NCBI RefSeq assembly: GCF_937906425.1
Contig: NZ_CALCYR010000125.1
Coordinates: 1-20,945, forward strand
Direction: 5' to 3'
Length of the DNA stretch: 20,945 nt
From: an uncultured Methanobrevibacter sp.
GTDB taxonomy: Archaea; Methanobacteriota; Methanobacteria; Methanobacteriales; Methanobacteriaceae
Under the pieces are notes generated by a model. That model was not told where the DNA came from. It saw only the letters and a program-made list of their open reading frames with translations, and did no database searches. This document shows positions 1 to 7,217 of this stretch, in pieces (position 1 is the first letter of the stretch; each line of letters begins with the position of its first letter). Made by a program: the position numbers and the translations under genes.

Positions 1-416
1 AAAATTCAAAATAAATGTCTTTTTTAAAAAAAATATGAAAATTCAAAATGAATAAAAAATTTAATCAAGTTAAAATTATTAAATAAAATTGAAAAATTAT
101 TGCTATTAATTAAATTATATAATTTAATATATTTAAGATTAATCTATTTTTACAAAAATTATTACCACTACATTTATAAATAAAAATAATGCAAATGTTA
201 AAAAAAGACAATAACCGTTTAAGCAATTAGCAGGAGATAAAGAAGAAAAAAATAAAAAAATAAAACAAAATTATATATTCTAATAAAACATATACTATAA
301 TATGTTGAATTAGTAAAATAAATCTAAAATTGTTTTTCTAATTTTTTAAAATAAGATTATTTAATTTTCCAAAATAGTTTATGCAATTAAGAATTTAATT
401 GTTTGTGAGTGAGTAT
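1..416. other. gene-free AT-rich leader region
   Basis: No open frame with a plausible start and ribosome site is visible on either strand. The stretch is almost pure A/T. A short A-rich direct repeat (AAAATTCAAAAT) occurs near positions 1 and 38. The promoter of the gene starting at 417 must lie here, but TATA-like strings are too frequent to choose one. Confidence 0.6.
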
Positions 417-1214
417 ATGATTGAAGACAGAATAAAAATCCTTAGAAGGGCAGCGCAAATCTCTTCAAAGGAAAAAAATGAAAAGGTATGGTGTGTCATA
501 GCAGGAAATGACAGACTCCTTGATGACATTGCATATAATGCAATCACATCCAAGGATCGTGCGCAAATCATATTTAGAGAAACCATATCAGTCGATTCAA
601 GATATACCGCAAAAATGTTTGATTGCATTCTTTTAAATGGAGAAGCTCTAAAAATAAGTGAATTAAGTAACCACACCCGTGAAGAGGGAGGAGCATCTCT
701 TGAAATCACTTCAACCTATCTTAAGCGCGAACCTAACTTGCTTGTTGTTGTAGGTACTGAAGATTACATGAAGAAATTTGTTGGAAAACTGAACAAGAAT
801 GAAATCAGAATCAAGATAATTTTAGAGGACCATACAACAGGATTCATTAATGCACAATTAAAATCCGGTATAAGTCTCCCAAAATTCATAAAAAATACAG
901 TTAATCCTATTTTAGACACAAGCGAAGTTGTCCTATCCACATTGCTTATTTCTGTTGAAGACGAGAAGAATATTGATAGAATTAAAGAAATCAGTCAGGA
1001 AAATAACTTATTTGGCATTGATTTAAAATCAACCATTCAAGACAAGGAACAAAACAAGACAGAAAATAAGGAAGAAAATAAAGAAAATAAAGAAAATAAG
1101 GATAAGGACAATAAAGAAGATTCTAAAGAAGAATCCGATAAAGAAAATTCTAAAAAAGAAGAATCTGAAGATAACGAAGAGAAAAAAGAAAAAGATAAAA
1201 TTACTTTAATCTAA
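417..1214 (+). CDS. unrecognised protein with Lys/Glu/Asn-rich tail
   Basis: I do not recognise the family. From the ATG at 417 the protein has 265 residues. Residues 1 to about 200 look like a folded alpha/beta domain with hydrophobic strands such as WCVIAGND and LLVVVGTED and no signal peptide or membrane segment. Residues from about 207 onward are a low-complexity tail of Lys, Glu, Asn, Asp and Ser, coded partly by three perfect copies of a 9-base repeat at 1072-1098. The frame can be opened earlier at TTG 399 or GTG 405, but the GTGAGTGAG at 405-413 looks like the ribosome site, which favours ATG 417. The gene stands alone: about 410 bases separate it from mreB and no T-tract terminator is obvious. 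The tail is probably disordered, so only the first 200 residues are useful for a family search. Confidence 0.75.
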   Translation: MIEDRIKILRRAAQISSKEKNEKVWCVIAGNDRLLDDIAYNAITSKDRAQIIFRETISVDSRYTAKMFDCILLNGEALKISELSNHTREEGGASLEITSTYLKREPNLLVVVGTEDYMKKFVGKLNKNEIRIKIILEDHTTGFINAQLKSGISLPKFIKNTVNPILDTSEVVLSTLLISVEDEKNIDRIKEISQENNLFGIDLKSTIQDKEQNKTENKEENKENKENKDKDNKEDSKEESDKENSKKEESEDNEEKKEKDKITLI

Positions 1215-1263
1215 TTATACAAAACATCACTTAATTTAACACCAAATTACTCATTTTAAAAAA

Positions 1264-1356
1264 ATCTAAAAAAAATAAACCTAAAACAAACACCAAAAAC
1301 ACCCCCTTTAAAAAAAAATCCTAAAAAAATAAACCTAAAACAAACACCAAAAACAC
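1264..1356. repeat. 33-bp direct repeat, two copies
   Basis: Positions 1271-1303 and 1324-1356 are identical over 33 bases, with a period of 53. Similarity continues a little on both sides (for example the CTCATTTTAA near 1250 and 1356). It lies in the 411-base gap between the 417-1214 gene and mreB, which otherwise holds only A/T-rich sequence and the mreB upstream region. Confidence 0.75.
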
Positions 1357-1613
1357 TCATTTTAATAAAAACTTTAATGAATTTTAAATAATTTTTTTAA
1401 AACTTTTACCCTTTTTTTAAATCCATTTTCCAATTATTAAAATCCCAATGAAAAAAATTATTTTAATTTTCAAAAAAGCTCTCAAAAAGCTTAAAAAAAT
1501 AAAAATATACAAAAACTTATTATTAAGAAAAATAATAAATATATAATTATTATAGATTATTATAAATTTTATTGAATAATTTGTAAAGTGAATTTAAATA
1601 TTATTTTAATTAT

Positions 1614-1618
1614 GGAGG
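1614..1618 (+). promoter_or_regulatory. ribosome binding site deciding the TTG start of mreB
   Basis: GGAGG lies 7 bases before TTG 1626. It is one of the best Shine-Dalgarno matches in the window and fixes a non-ATG start. Confidence 0.7.
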
Positions 1619-1625
1619 AATAACG

Positions 1626-2696
1626 TTGAGTATTTTCGGAAATGAAGACGCTATGGAAATTGAACCAACCAGAGTCGTTAAAAATAGTTTAGGTATTGAT
1701 TTAGGTACCTTAAATACAGTAATTGCAAAACCATCAGGAGATAAATTTGACTTATACCAAATCCCTTCTGTTGTAGCTGTCAAAAGAGATGATCCATCTG
1801 CTGTACTTGCAGTTGGTGAAGAAGCAAAAAAAATGTTAGGAAGAACTCCTGAAGACATTATTGCAGTAAGACCTCTTAAGAAAGGTGTAATTGAAAACAT
1901 TGCACAGGCACAAGCTTTACTTATCAGAGCAATGGAAATTGGTATTAACGAAGGAGAAACTGTGGGAAGAATTGTTATTGGAATTCCTGGAGACTCTTCT
2001 GAAGTAGAGAAAAATGCAGCTGAAGAAATCGGTAGAAAAGCTGGTGCAGAATATGTCCTTGTAATCAGTGAAGGATTAGCTGCAGCTATCGGTGCAGGAT
2101 TACCTATTGCTGAACCTAACGGAACCATGGTTATTGACATCGGTGCAGGTTCTACAGATTTAGTTGTTATTTCCCTTGGAGGAATTAACGATATCGAAAC
2201 CGTAAGAGTTGGTGGAGACGACGTTGACAATAGAATCGTTGAATTGGTTGCAGAAAAATACAATGTTGCAATAAGTATTCACGATGCAGAAGCTGCAAAA
2301 ATCGAAGTTGGTATGATTCACTGCAGTGAAGAGTTTGAAAACTTAAGCTATGAAGTAATCGGTAAATCATTAGAAACTAACAGACCTAAAAAAGTTGTTA
2401 TTGACTCAATGTTAGTTGCTGATGCAGTAGAACCAATCATTAAAGAAGTAATCGGCGGATTAAACCTTATCCTCGAAAGATTACCTGCAGAATTAATGAT
2501 GGGAATATATACCAATACTGTAGCAGTTGGCGGAAGCTCCAGATTAAGAGGATTAAAAGAAAGATTATTTGATGAATCTGAAATCCCAATTAAAATCTCA
2601 GACGATCCAATGACTGTAGTTGCAAAAGGAACTGCAATCGTTGCTGCTGAACCATTAGCTTTAGAACCGGAAGTTCGTTTAAAAGCTATGAAATAA
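1626..2696 (+). CDS. mreB: MreB-like rod-shape actin homologue
   Basis: This is an actin/Hsp70-fold ATPase of the MreB family (356 residues), which forms membrane-associated filaments that direct wall growth and shape. Visible motifs are phosphate-1 GIDLGTLNTV (residues 23-32), the MreB hallmark AAAIGAGLP (152-160), phosphate-2 DIGAGSTDLVVISLGGI (171-187) and the adenosine site VGGSSRLRG (301-309). This pattern is nearer to MreB than to DnaK or crenactin. The start is TTG at 1626: GGAGG lies at 1614-1618 with 7-base spacing, and the next ATG (1653) has no such site. Residues 1-20 precede the fold and could be a membrane-binding extension. No mreC or mreD is nearby. A strong hairpin follows the stop, so the gene is probably monocistronic. 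A role in pseudomurein wall geometry is inference. Confidence 0.92.
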   Translation: MSIFGNEDAMEIEPTRVVKNSLGIDLGTLNTVIAKPSGDKFDLYQIPSVVAVKRDDPSAVLAVGEEAKKMLGRTPEDIIAVRPLKKGVIENIAQAQALLIRAMEIGINEGETVGRIVIGIPGDSSEVEKNAAEEIGRKAGAEYVLVISEGLAAAIGAGLPIAEPNGTMVIDIGAGSTDLVVISLGGINDIETVRVGGDDVDNRIVELVAEKYNVAISIHDAEAAKIEVGMIHCSEEFENLSYEVIGKSLETNRPKKVVIDSMLVADAVEPIIKEVIGGLNLILERLPAELMMGIYTNTVAVGGSSRLRGLKERLFDESEIPIKISDDPMTVVAKGTAIVAAEPLALEPEVRLKAMK

Positions 2697-2721
2697 AATT
2701 AAAATTTATAGCGTTTTTTAA

Positions 2722-2772
2722 GAACAATACTATGGCTTGTATTTTTAAATACAACCCATAATATTCCTTTTT
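2722..2772 (+). terminator. hairpin terminator after mreB
   Basis: Arms 2731-2744 and 2747-2760 pair in 13 of 14 positions (one C-C mismatch) around a 2-base TT loop. Four more A/T pairs follow beyond a second mismatch. CCTTTTT at 2766-2772 follows the right arm. The GC content of the stem stands out sharply from its surroundings, and the position, about 35 bases after the mreB stop, fits a terminator or a 3' mRNA stabiliser. Confidence 0.65.
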
Positions 2773-3038
2773 AAACAAATACCATACAAAACTATTTTTA
2801 AACACCAATTACTCTTTTTTATAAATTTTTTAATTCAGAACTCAATGAATTAAATAATTTTTTAATTTTTAATTCAATCTCCAATAAATAAAAAAAATAA
2901 ATTTTTTATAAACTTAATTACACAAAATAGATTAGAAAATAATTTTTAAAAAAAATAAACTATTAAAAATTAAAAAATAAAAAATAAAAAATTTAAAAAA
3001 GATATTTTAAAACAAATGCAATTTAAGGATTTAATATT
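2773..3038. other. AT-rich spacer between mreB and rnhB
   Basis: No gene is visible. The stretch changes from T-rich (2815-2880) to A-rich (2940-3010). AAGGA at 3025-3029 is a modest ribosome site for the rnhB ATG at 3039. Confidence 0.5.
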
Positions 3039-3710
3039 ATGGATATTTTAGGATTGGATGAAGCGGGAAGAGGTCCTGTACTTGGCCCAATGGTTATTGC
3101 AGGTATTGTAATTCCGGCAAAAAAAGAAAAGATTATAGAACGTATGGGAGTGAAGGATTCCAAAAGAATCACTCCAAACCGAAGAAGTGTTTTATACAGA
3201 AAACTTACAAAAATGTTTGATTATGAACTTATTGAAATAAGTGCAAGGGAAATTGACAATTTAAGAGCAAGCGGAGTAAACTTAAATCAGATAGAAAAAA
3301 ATGCAATGCTTGAGATTACAAGCAGATTAAAAGCAGATAAAATCATCATAGATTCCCTTGACATCAAGGAAGGAAGACTTCAGGAAGAGGTACAGGCATT
3401 TGTTGGAGGAAAAACTGAAGTCATTGCAGAACATAAGGCAGATGACACTTACTTGGTAGTTGGAGCAGCATCCATTCTTGCAAAGACCAGAAGAGATGAA
3501 ATCATTGAAGAAATCAATAAGGAATACATTAAATCAACTGGTGATGAGGAAGGAATCGGTTCAGGTTATCCAAGTGATCCAAAAACAAAAAAATTCCTAA
3601 CAAAATTCACTTACGATGAAATGCCGGAATTCGTTAGAAGAAGTTGGGGAACTGTTCAAAGAATAAAAGAAGCGGAAGAAGAGGAAAGAACCCAACAAAA
3701 ATTAATGTAA
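3039..3710 (+). CDS. rnhB: ribonuclease HII
   Basis: RNase HII cleaves the RNA strand of RNA/DNA hybrids and single ribonucleotides embedded in DNA, as part of replication clean-up. The protein has 223 residues, normal for archaeal enzymes. The signature DEAGRGPVLGPMVI starts at residue 7. The four acidic metal ligands are present: D7, E8, D105 (in IIIDSLD) and D135 (in EHKADDTY). The GSGYPSDP and FVRRSWGT motifs of archaeal RNase HII follow. The last 15 residues are a charged Glu/Arg/Gln tail. The start is ATG at 3039. The gene converges on purO; the T-tract right after the stop suggests it ends its own transcript. Confidence 0.96.
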   Translation: MDILGLDEAGRGPVLGPMVIAGIVIPAKKEKIIERMGVKDSKRITPNRRSVLYRKLTKMFDYELIEISAREIDNLRASGVNLNQIEKNAMLEITSRLKADKIIIDSLDIKEGRLQEEVQAFVGGKTEVIAEHKADDTYLVVGAASILAKTRRDEIIEEINKEYIKSTGDEEGIGSGYPSDPKTKKFLTKFTYDEMPEFVRRSWGTVQRIKEAEEEERTQQKLM

Positions 3711-3722
3711 TTGTTTTTTTAA
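3711..3722 (+). terminator. T-tract after rnhB
   Basis: TTGTTTTTTT starts immediately after the TAA stop. Archaeal transcription ends at U-rich tracts with no need for a hairpin. The rest of the convergent gap to 3915 is A-rich on this strand. Confidence 0.5.
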
Positions 3723-3839
3723 AAAGAAATCCTAAAGAAAATCCATAAATATTCAATCAAAAAAAGTCAATAAACACTTAAAAAAAGAAAAACTAGAAAA
3801 AAACTAAAATAAGAATAAAAAAAACTAAAAAAAACACTT

Positions 3840-3915
3840 AAAAATAAAATAACAATAAAAAAAGAATAAAAAACTAAAAAACACAAAAATAAAAAAGAAT
3901 AAAAAAAATAAAGGA
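3840..3915 (-). terminator. T-rich tracts after purO (minus strand)
   Basis: Read on the minus strand, the sequence right after the purO stop is a series of T6 to T8 runs with no gene, which fits U-rich termination of the exbB-exbD-purO transcript. Confidence 0.45.
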
Positions 3916-4536
3916 TTATTCTGGATTTAATCCAGAAATATTCCATTTTTCATCAAAAATAGCTGCTACTGAACAGACAGGATGTTCAAATTCTGCAAAT
4001 ACGCCTTCATCAAAAATATATTTACAAGCATCATCAGGGTTTTCTGCAGCATAAACCACATCTTCAGGAGTGTTTTTCTCATAAGTAGAAATAAATTCTC
4101 CATTATCCCCATCTATTTTTCTAACCAATACCTTACTATCGGTTACAATACCCATATATGCTTCAAATTCATCTCCAGCCTTTACAACTGCAGCAATTCT
4201 TGGAGTATTATAATCATCCTTTTCATAATCCATTGTAATTAATGAATATGCCAAAGCATCCCTAATATTCATTCCAAGAGCTATCTTATCTGCAATAGGA
4301 TCTGTTTGAGAACCATTTGAAATAATAGCCATATCATCAACTATTTTTAAACAGTTATATGCAATATAGGTATTTTTAAAAATATCCTTTTCAAAACCTT
4401 CCTTTGGAATAATTGCAGCCTCATCTTCAAGAACTTTTACTTGCCTATTTGGAAAAGATCTGCTTGAAACCCTATAAGACACATAAGGTTTTCCCTCTTC
4501 TGTTTTACCAGCTGAAATAATTCTTCCTAAATACAT
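3916..4536 (-). CDS. purO: archaeal IMP cyclohydrolase
   Basis: PurO closes the ring of FAICAR to give IMP, the last step of purine synthesis. It is the archaeal replacement for the cyclohydrolase half of PurH. Residues 1-206 carry the family landmarks: an N-terminal MYLGRIISAGKTEEGKPYV, YRVSSRSFPNR, YNCLKIVDDMAIISNGSQTD, and ALITMDYEKDD-type sequence followed by YNTPRIA. The reading frame opens at 4557, but ATG 4536 is preferred: GGAG sits 7 bases upstream on the minus strand, and the family begins MY-GR. It lies 65 bases after exbD on the same strand with no T-tract between, so it probably shares the exbB-exbD transcript. That link has no obvious metabolic reason. Confidence 0.95.
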   Translation of the reverse strand: MYLGRIISAGKTEEGKPYVSYRVSSRSFPNRQVKVLEDEAAIIPKEGFEKDIFKNTYIAYNCLKIVDDMAIISNGSQTDPIADKIALGMNIRDALAYSLITMDYEKDDYNTPRIAAVVKAGDEFEAYMGIVTDSKVLVRKIDGDNGEFISTYEKNTPEDVVYAAENPDDACKYIFDEGVFAEFEHPVCSVAAIFDEKWNISGLNPE

Positions 4537-4601
4537 TTTATATCTCCAATATATCAATTCTTAATAAAAGATTACAAATTAAAAAGCATTATCAATATAT
4601 A

Positions 4602-5003
4602 TTACTCTGGACTATGTACAGCCTCTTGAGGACTCATTCCAGAAGGAGCCTTAATATATATTGCATGTTCACTCGTTTTAATCTGCACATCCCCCTGGTC
4701 AAGAACACGTGCATGAACACCAATTGCGTTTCCTCTTATTTCAGAAGACATATCCACCCCATCTACAATAACCTTCTGCAATCCTGCAACAGGAATCAAA
4801 TAATATTCAGCATCTCCGGTTGTATCAGTCACATTAGGTTTTCCAGTGCCTGAACCATTGCTATCATCAACAGCAGCCGCACCGAAAGTACTTGTTACAA
4901 CCAAAAAGATGAGTAAAGTAAATAAGATATCAATAAAAGGAACCAACTTAATTTCAGGCTCATCATTCATTTTTTCCTTATGACGTTTAATGTCTATTGC
5001 CAT
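4602..5003 (-). CDS. exbD: ExbD/TolR-family biopolymer transport subunit
   Basis: ExbD/TolR proteins are the plug subunit of a proton-driven motor with ExbB/TolQ. The protein has 133 residues: a short cytoplasmic N-terminus, one membrane helix at about 21-40 (VPFIDILFTLLIFLVVTSTF) holding the essential acidic residue D25, a Gly/Ser/Thr-rich linker (about 48-64) and a small external domain ending in the polar sequence AVHSPE. D25 falls at the same residue number as the functional Asp of E. coli ExbD. ATG 5003 is preferred over the GTG at 5012, because AAGGTG lies 7 bases upstream and would overlap the earlier start. exbB lies 134 bases upstream on the same strand. No tonB, tolA or outer-membrane partner is present, so the driven protein is unknown. 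Confidence 0.9.
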   Translation of the reverse strand: MAIDIKRHKEKMNDEPEIKLVPFIDILFTLLIFLVVTSTFGAAAVDDSNGSGTGKPNVTDTTGDAEYYLIPVAGLQKVIVDGVDMSSEIRGNAIGVHARVLDQGDVQIKTSEHAIYIKAPSGMSPQEAVHSPE

Positions 5004-5086
5004 TTTACACACCTTATAAAAATAAAGTTCGTATAAATTTAAAGAAATATTAATTATAAATAATGGGATTAAATAAATAACCCCGG

Positions 5087-5158
5087 AAATTAAAACTATT
5101 GCCTAAGCTTACTCTCGCAATCCCAGACAAATTAAAACTATTGCCTAAGCTTACTCTC
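5087..5158. repeat. 30-bp direct repeat spanning the exbB stop codon
   Basis: Positions 5087-5116 and 5129-5158 are identical over 30 bases with a period of 42, and weaker similarity continues beyond 5158. The copy at 5129-5158 holds the last codons of exbB and its TAG stop. The other copy lies downstream and, because 42 is divisible by three, repeats ESKLRQ-stop in the same frame. Confidence 0.85.
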
Positions 5159-5977
5159 AGTAATCTCAGATTTTACATCACATTTTTCTAAAATAATATT
5201 ACTTATACTTTTTTCAAGCATACTTGGTTTAAAAGAAATCTGAATATTGGAATAAGGGTCATTTATCTCTTTTACACTAACAATACCTTCTGCTTCCTGA
5301 AGAGCTTCAATTACACAAGGTAATTTTTCATAAACCCTTATCTTAATAACAGCATAACTCCAGTTTGTCATTTTAGTAGCCAATTCAATCTTATCCATCT
5401 CTGAATCAATCAAACCTTTAATGTAAGTGTATAAAGGCATGAGAACAATAGCTACAGCCAAACCAGTAATGGTAGTAATAAGTGCAATATAGATACCTTC
5501 TGCCATTGCAGCAGCATCTGGATTTACACCTAAAGTCTTAAATGTCATCCAAATACCTAATACAGTACCGATTAAACCTAAAAATGGAGCAAGTTCAATA
5601 ATAGTCTTTAAAGTACTGATTCCATTTGTCATTTTACTCATTTCAACAATGAAAATCTGCTCCATACTTTCCTCTACTTCAGTCTTGTTCTTATATCCAA
5701 TTTTTAATGCTTCAGACATGATTCTTGAAACAGGGTTTTTATAGTGGCTGATATTCTTTAAAGCCTCAATAGCTCCGCCCTGTTCCATGGATGAGGTAAT
5801 GGTCCCCATAATCTCTGTTGCATCAATCTTACTAATTTTCCTAAGATAGAATACCTTCCTTATAGAGATTAAAAAACCATAGATACCAAGCAAAAGGATT
5901 ATATAGGTGATAACCCCACCACTTTGCAACATCTCCATGATCATATCAAATCCATTAGTTAGCATTTCTATAATCAT
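5138..5977 (-). CDS. exbB: ExbB/TolQ/MotA-family proton channel with extra C-terminal domain
   Basis: This is the proton-channel subunit that pairs with ExbD (279 residues). Membrane helices are visible at about 21-39, 130-147 and 161-187. The second carries the family motif PFLGLIGTVLGIW (131-143) and the third the polar ALITTITGLAVA stretch (165-176). The cytoplasmic loop lies at 41-128. Ordinary ExbB ends soon after helix 3. Here residues about 213-268 add a small domain whose pattern (CVIEALQEAEGIVSVKEI, then an INDPYSN turn, then IQISFKPSMLEKSISNIIL) resembles the beta-alpha-beta fold of heavy-metal-associated (HMA) domains, but without the CxxC metal site. The start is ATG 5977 with AGAGGAT upstream. 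It is the first gene of the leftward exbB-exbD-purO set. The 3' end is tandemly duplicated. Confidence 0.92.
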   Translation of the reverse strand: MIIEMLTNGFDMIMEMLQSGGVITYIILLLGIYGFLISIRKVFYLRKISKIDATEIMGTITSSMEQGGAIEALKNISHYKNPVSRIMSEALKIGYKNKTEVEESMEQIFIVEMSKMTNGISTLKTIIELAPFLGLIGTVLGIWMTFKTLGVNPDAAAMAEGIYIALITTITGLAVAIVLMPLYTYIKGLIDSEMDKIELATKMTNWSYAVIKIRVYEKLPCVIEALQEAEGIVSVKEINDPYSNIQISFKPSMLEKSISNIILEKCDVKSEITESKLRQ

Positions 5978-6036
5978 AATATCCTCTTTAAGTTAAATAA
6001 CTTTTAAAAAATTCAAATCCCATAGGATTTTTATTC

Positions 6037-6076
6037 AATGAATTATTAAATAAATTAATGAATTATTAAATAAATT
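6037..6076. repeat. 20-bp perfect tandem repeat
   Basis: AATGAATTATTAAATAAATT occurs twice head to tail at 6037-6056 and 6057-6076, upstream of exbB on the minus strand. Confidence 0.8.
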
Positions 6077-6123
6077 TACAATATAATTATAATTTTATTA
6101 TTTTTAATATATAATTATATAAG

Positions 6124-6233
6124 GTCAAAACTAAATTTTAAAGAGAAAAAAGAAAACAATCCACAACCCCCAATAAAATTTCCATAAAAAGTCAAAACTG
6201 AATTTTAAAGAGAAAAAAGAAAACGATTCACAA
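6124..6233. repeat. 43-bp direct repeat upstream of cofE
   Basis: Positions 6124-6166 and 6191-6233 match over 43 bases with three substitutions and a 67-base period. Each copy contains a purine run (AAAGAGAAAAAAGAAAAC). The second copy ends 24 bases before the cofE start. Confidence 0.85.
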
Positions 6234-6257
6234 TTAACAATAGTTTTTTATATTTTC

Positions 6258-7040
6258 ATGGATAAAATTTTAAACATGACTTTAGAATTATTTGGACTAA
6301 AAGAAATACCTTTGGTAAAAAAGGGAGACAATATAGCAAAAATTATAGAAGAGGACTTAAAAGAAGAGGATATCCCTCTTGAAGATGGAGACATAATCCT
6401 TATTGCAGAGACCCTTATATCAAAAGCAGAAGGAAACATAATCAAATTAGATGAAGTTGTTCCATCAGAGGAAGCTATAGAAATAGCTGAAAAATCTAAA
6501 AAAGACCCTAAACTTGTAGAAATTATTCTCAATCAATCAAAGGAAACTGTTGCAGTTGGACCTAATTTCATAGTAACCGAAACAAAACATGGTTTTGTCT
6601 GTGCAAACTCAGGCATAGATGAATCCAATGTTGAAGATGGCTTAGCTACCCCAATGCCTGTAAATCCAGATGAATCCGCAAAGGAAATTAGAGAATACCT
6701 TGAAAAGATTAGTGAAAAGGAAATCGCAGTAATCATTACAGACACTCAAGGAAGAGCATTTAGAGTAGGTGCAATCGGAACTGCAATAGGCTGTTCAGGC
6801 ATTAATCCCCTTTGGGTAAGGGTTGGAGAGAAAGACCTATACGGAAGACCTCTTGAAACCACAGAAGTAGCTACCGCAGATGAGCTTGCAGCTGCAGCAT
6901 CCTTACTTATGGGACAGGCAAATGAGGGAATTCCAGTAGTTCTAATCAGAGGCTTTGAAGCATTCAAGACCCTTAGAGACACTGAAACCGGAATCAAACC
7001 ACTACTTAGACCAAAGGAATTTGATGTATTTAGAAATTAA
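6258..7040 (+). CDS. cofE: coenzyme F420-0:L-glutamate ligase
   Basis: CofE adds gamma-linked glutamates to F420-0 using GTP and divalent and K+ ions, the last step of F420 synthesis in methanogens. The 260-residue protein shows the family pattern: IPLVKKGDNIAKII near the N-terminus, DIILIAETLISKAEG, ETKHGFVCANSGIDESNV, VIITDTQGRAFRVGAIGTA, then GCSGINPLW, and the DLYGRPLE and ATADELAAAA stretches. The start at ATG 6258 is uncertain. No Shine-Dalgarno is visible before it or before the in-frame ATG 6276, and homologues begin close to the second one. It is followed by a tandem-repeat gap, the zinc-ribbon gene and then cofD, with no T-tract between them, so one operon is likely. Confidence 0.96.
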   Translation: MDKILNMTLELFGLKEIPLVKKGDNIAKIIEEDLKEEDIPLEDGDIILIAETLISKAEGNIIKLDEVVPSEEAIEIAEKSKKDPKLVEIILNQSKETVAVGPNFIVTETKHGFVCANSGIDESNVEDGLATPMPVNPDESAKEIREYLEKISEKEIAVIITDTQGRAFRVGAIGTAIGCSGINPLWVRVGEKDLYGRPLETTEVATADELAAAASLLMGQANEGIPVVLIRGFEAFKTLRDTETGIKPLLRPKEFDVFRN

Positions 7041-7044
7041 AAGC

Positions 7045-7196
7045 TTTTCAAGAAACTTAATGAACTTTAAAAAATTAAATAAATTTTCAAAAATTTAATG
7101 AACTTTAAAAAATTAAATAAGTTTTCAAGAAGCTTAATGAACTTTAAAAAATTAAATAAATTTTCAAGAATTTAATGAAATTTTAAAAATTAATAA
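7045..7196. repeat. 38-39 bp tandem repeat, about four copies
   Basis: Copies lie at 7045-7083, 7084-7121, 7122-7160 and a shorter, diverged one at about 7161-7196. The core is CTTTAAAAAATTAAATAA after TTTTCAAGAA. The array fills nearly all of the 177-base gap between cofE and the zinc-ribbon gene. There are no unique spacers between copies. Confidence 0.9.
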
Positions 7197-7217
7197 TAAT
7201 CAAGAATTTGGGATATA

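Larger units (their letters stand above)
5978..6257. promoter_or_regulatory. divergent promoter region between exbB and cofE
   Basis: These 280 bases separate divergent genes and must hold both promoters. The stretch holds two repeats, listed separately. TATA-like strings are abundant (for example around 6080-6120), so no box is assigned. cofE shows no ribosome site, so its leader may be very short. Confidence 0.5.

Noticed and set aside
1593..1613. A 21-base string shared, with one mismatch, by the regions before mreB (1593) and arfA (9103)
   Set aside because: It is pure A/T apart from one base, so chance matches are likely over several kb of such spacer. In mreB it would place the transcription start after the ribosome site, so a common promoter role does not work there.
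1610..2263. Long leftward open frame opposite mreB
   Set aside because: It is fully antisense to a clear MreB gene, Ser/Pro/Ile-rich as expected from a mirrored frame, and has no ribosome site. The same applies to antisense frames over cofE, atwA, marker 9 and sirC.
5129..5158. TAG read-through (pyrrolysine) at the exbB stop
   Set aside because: The duplicated downstream frame hits TAA only two codons after the first TAG, so read-through adds almost nothing, and no pyl gene is in the window.
7045..7196. CRISPR-like array
   Set aside because: The copies adjoin directly with no unique spacers, the units vary in length and no cas gene is near. It is a tandem repeat.
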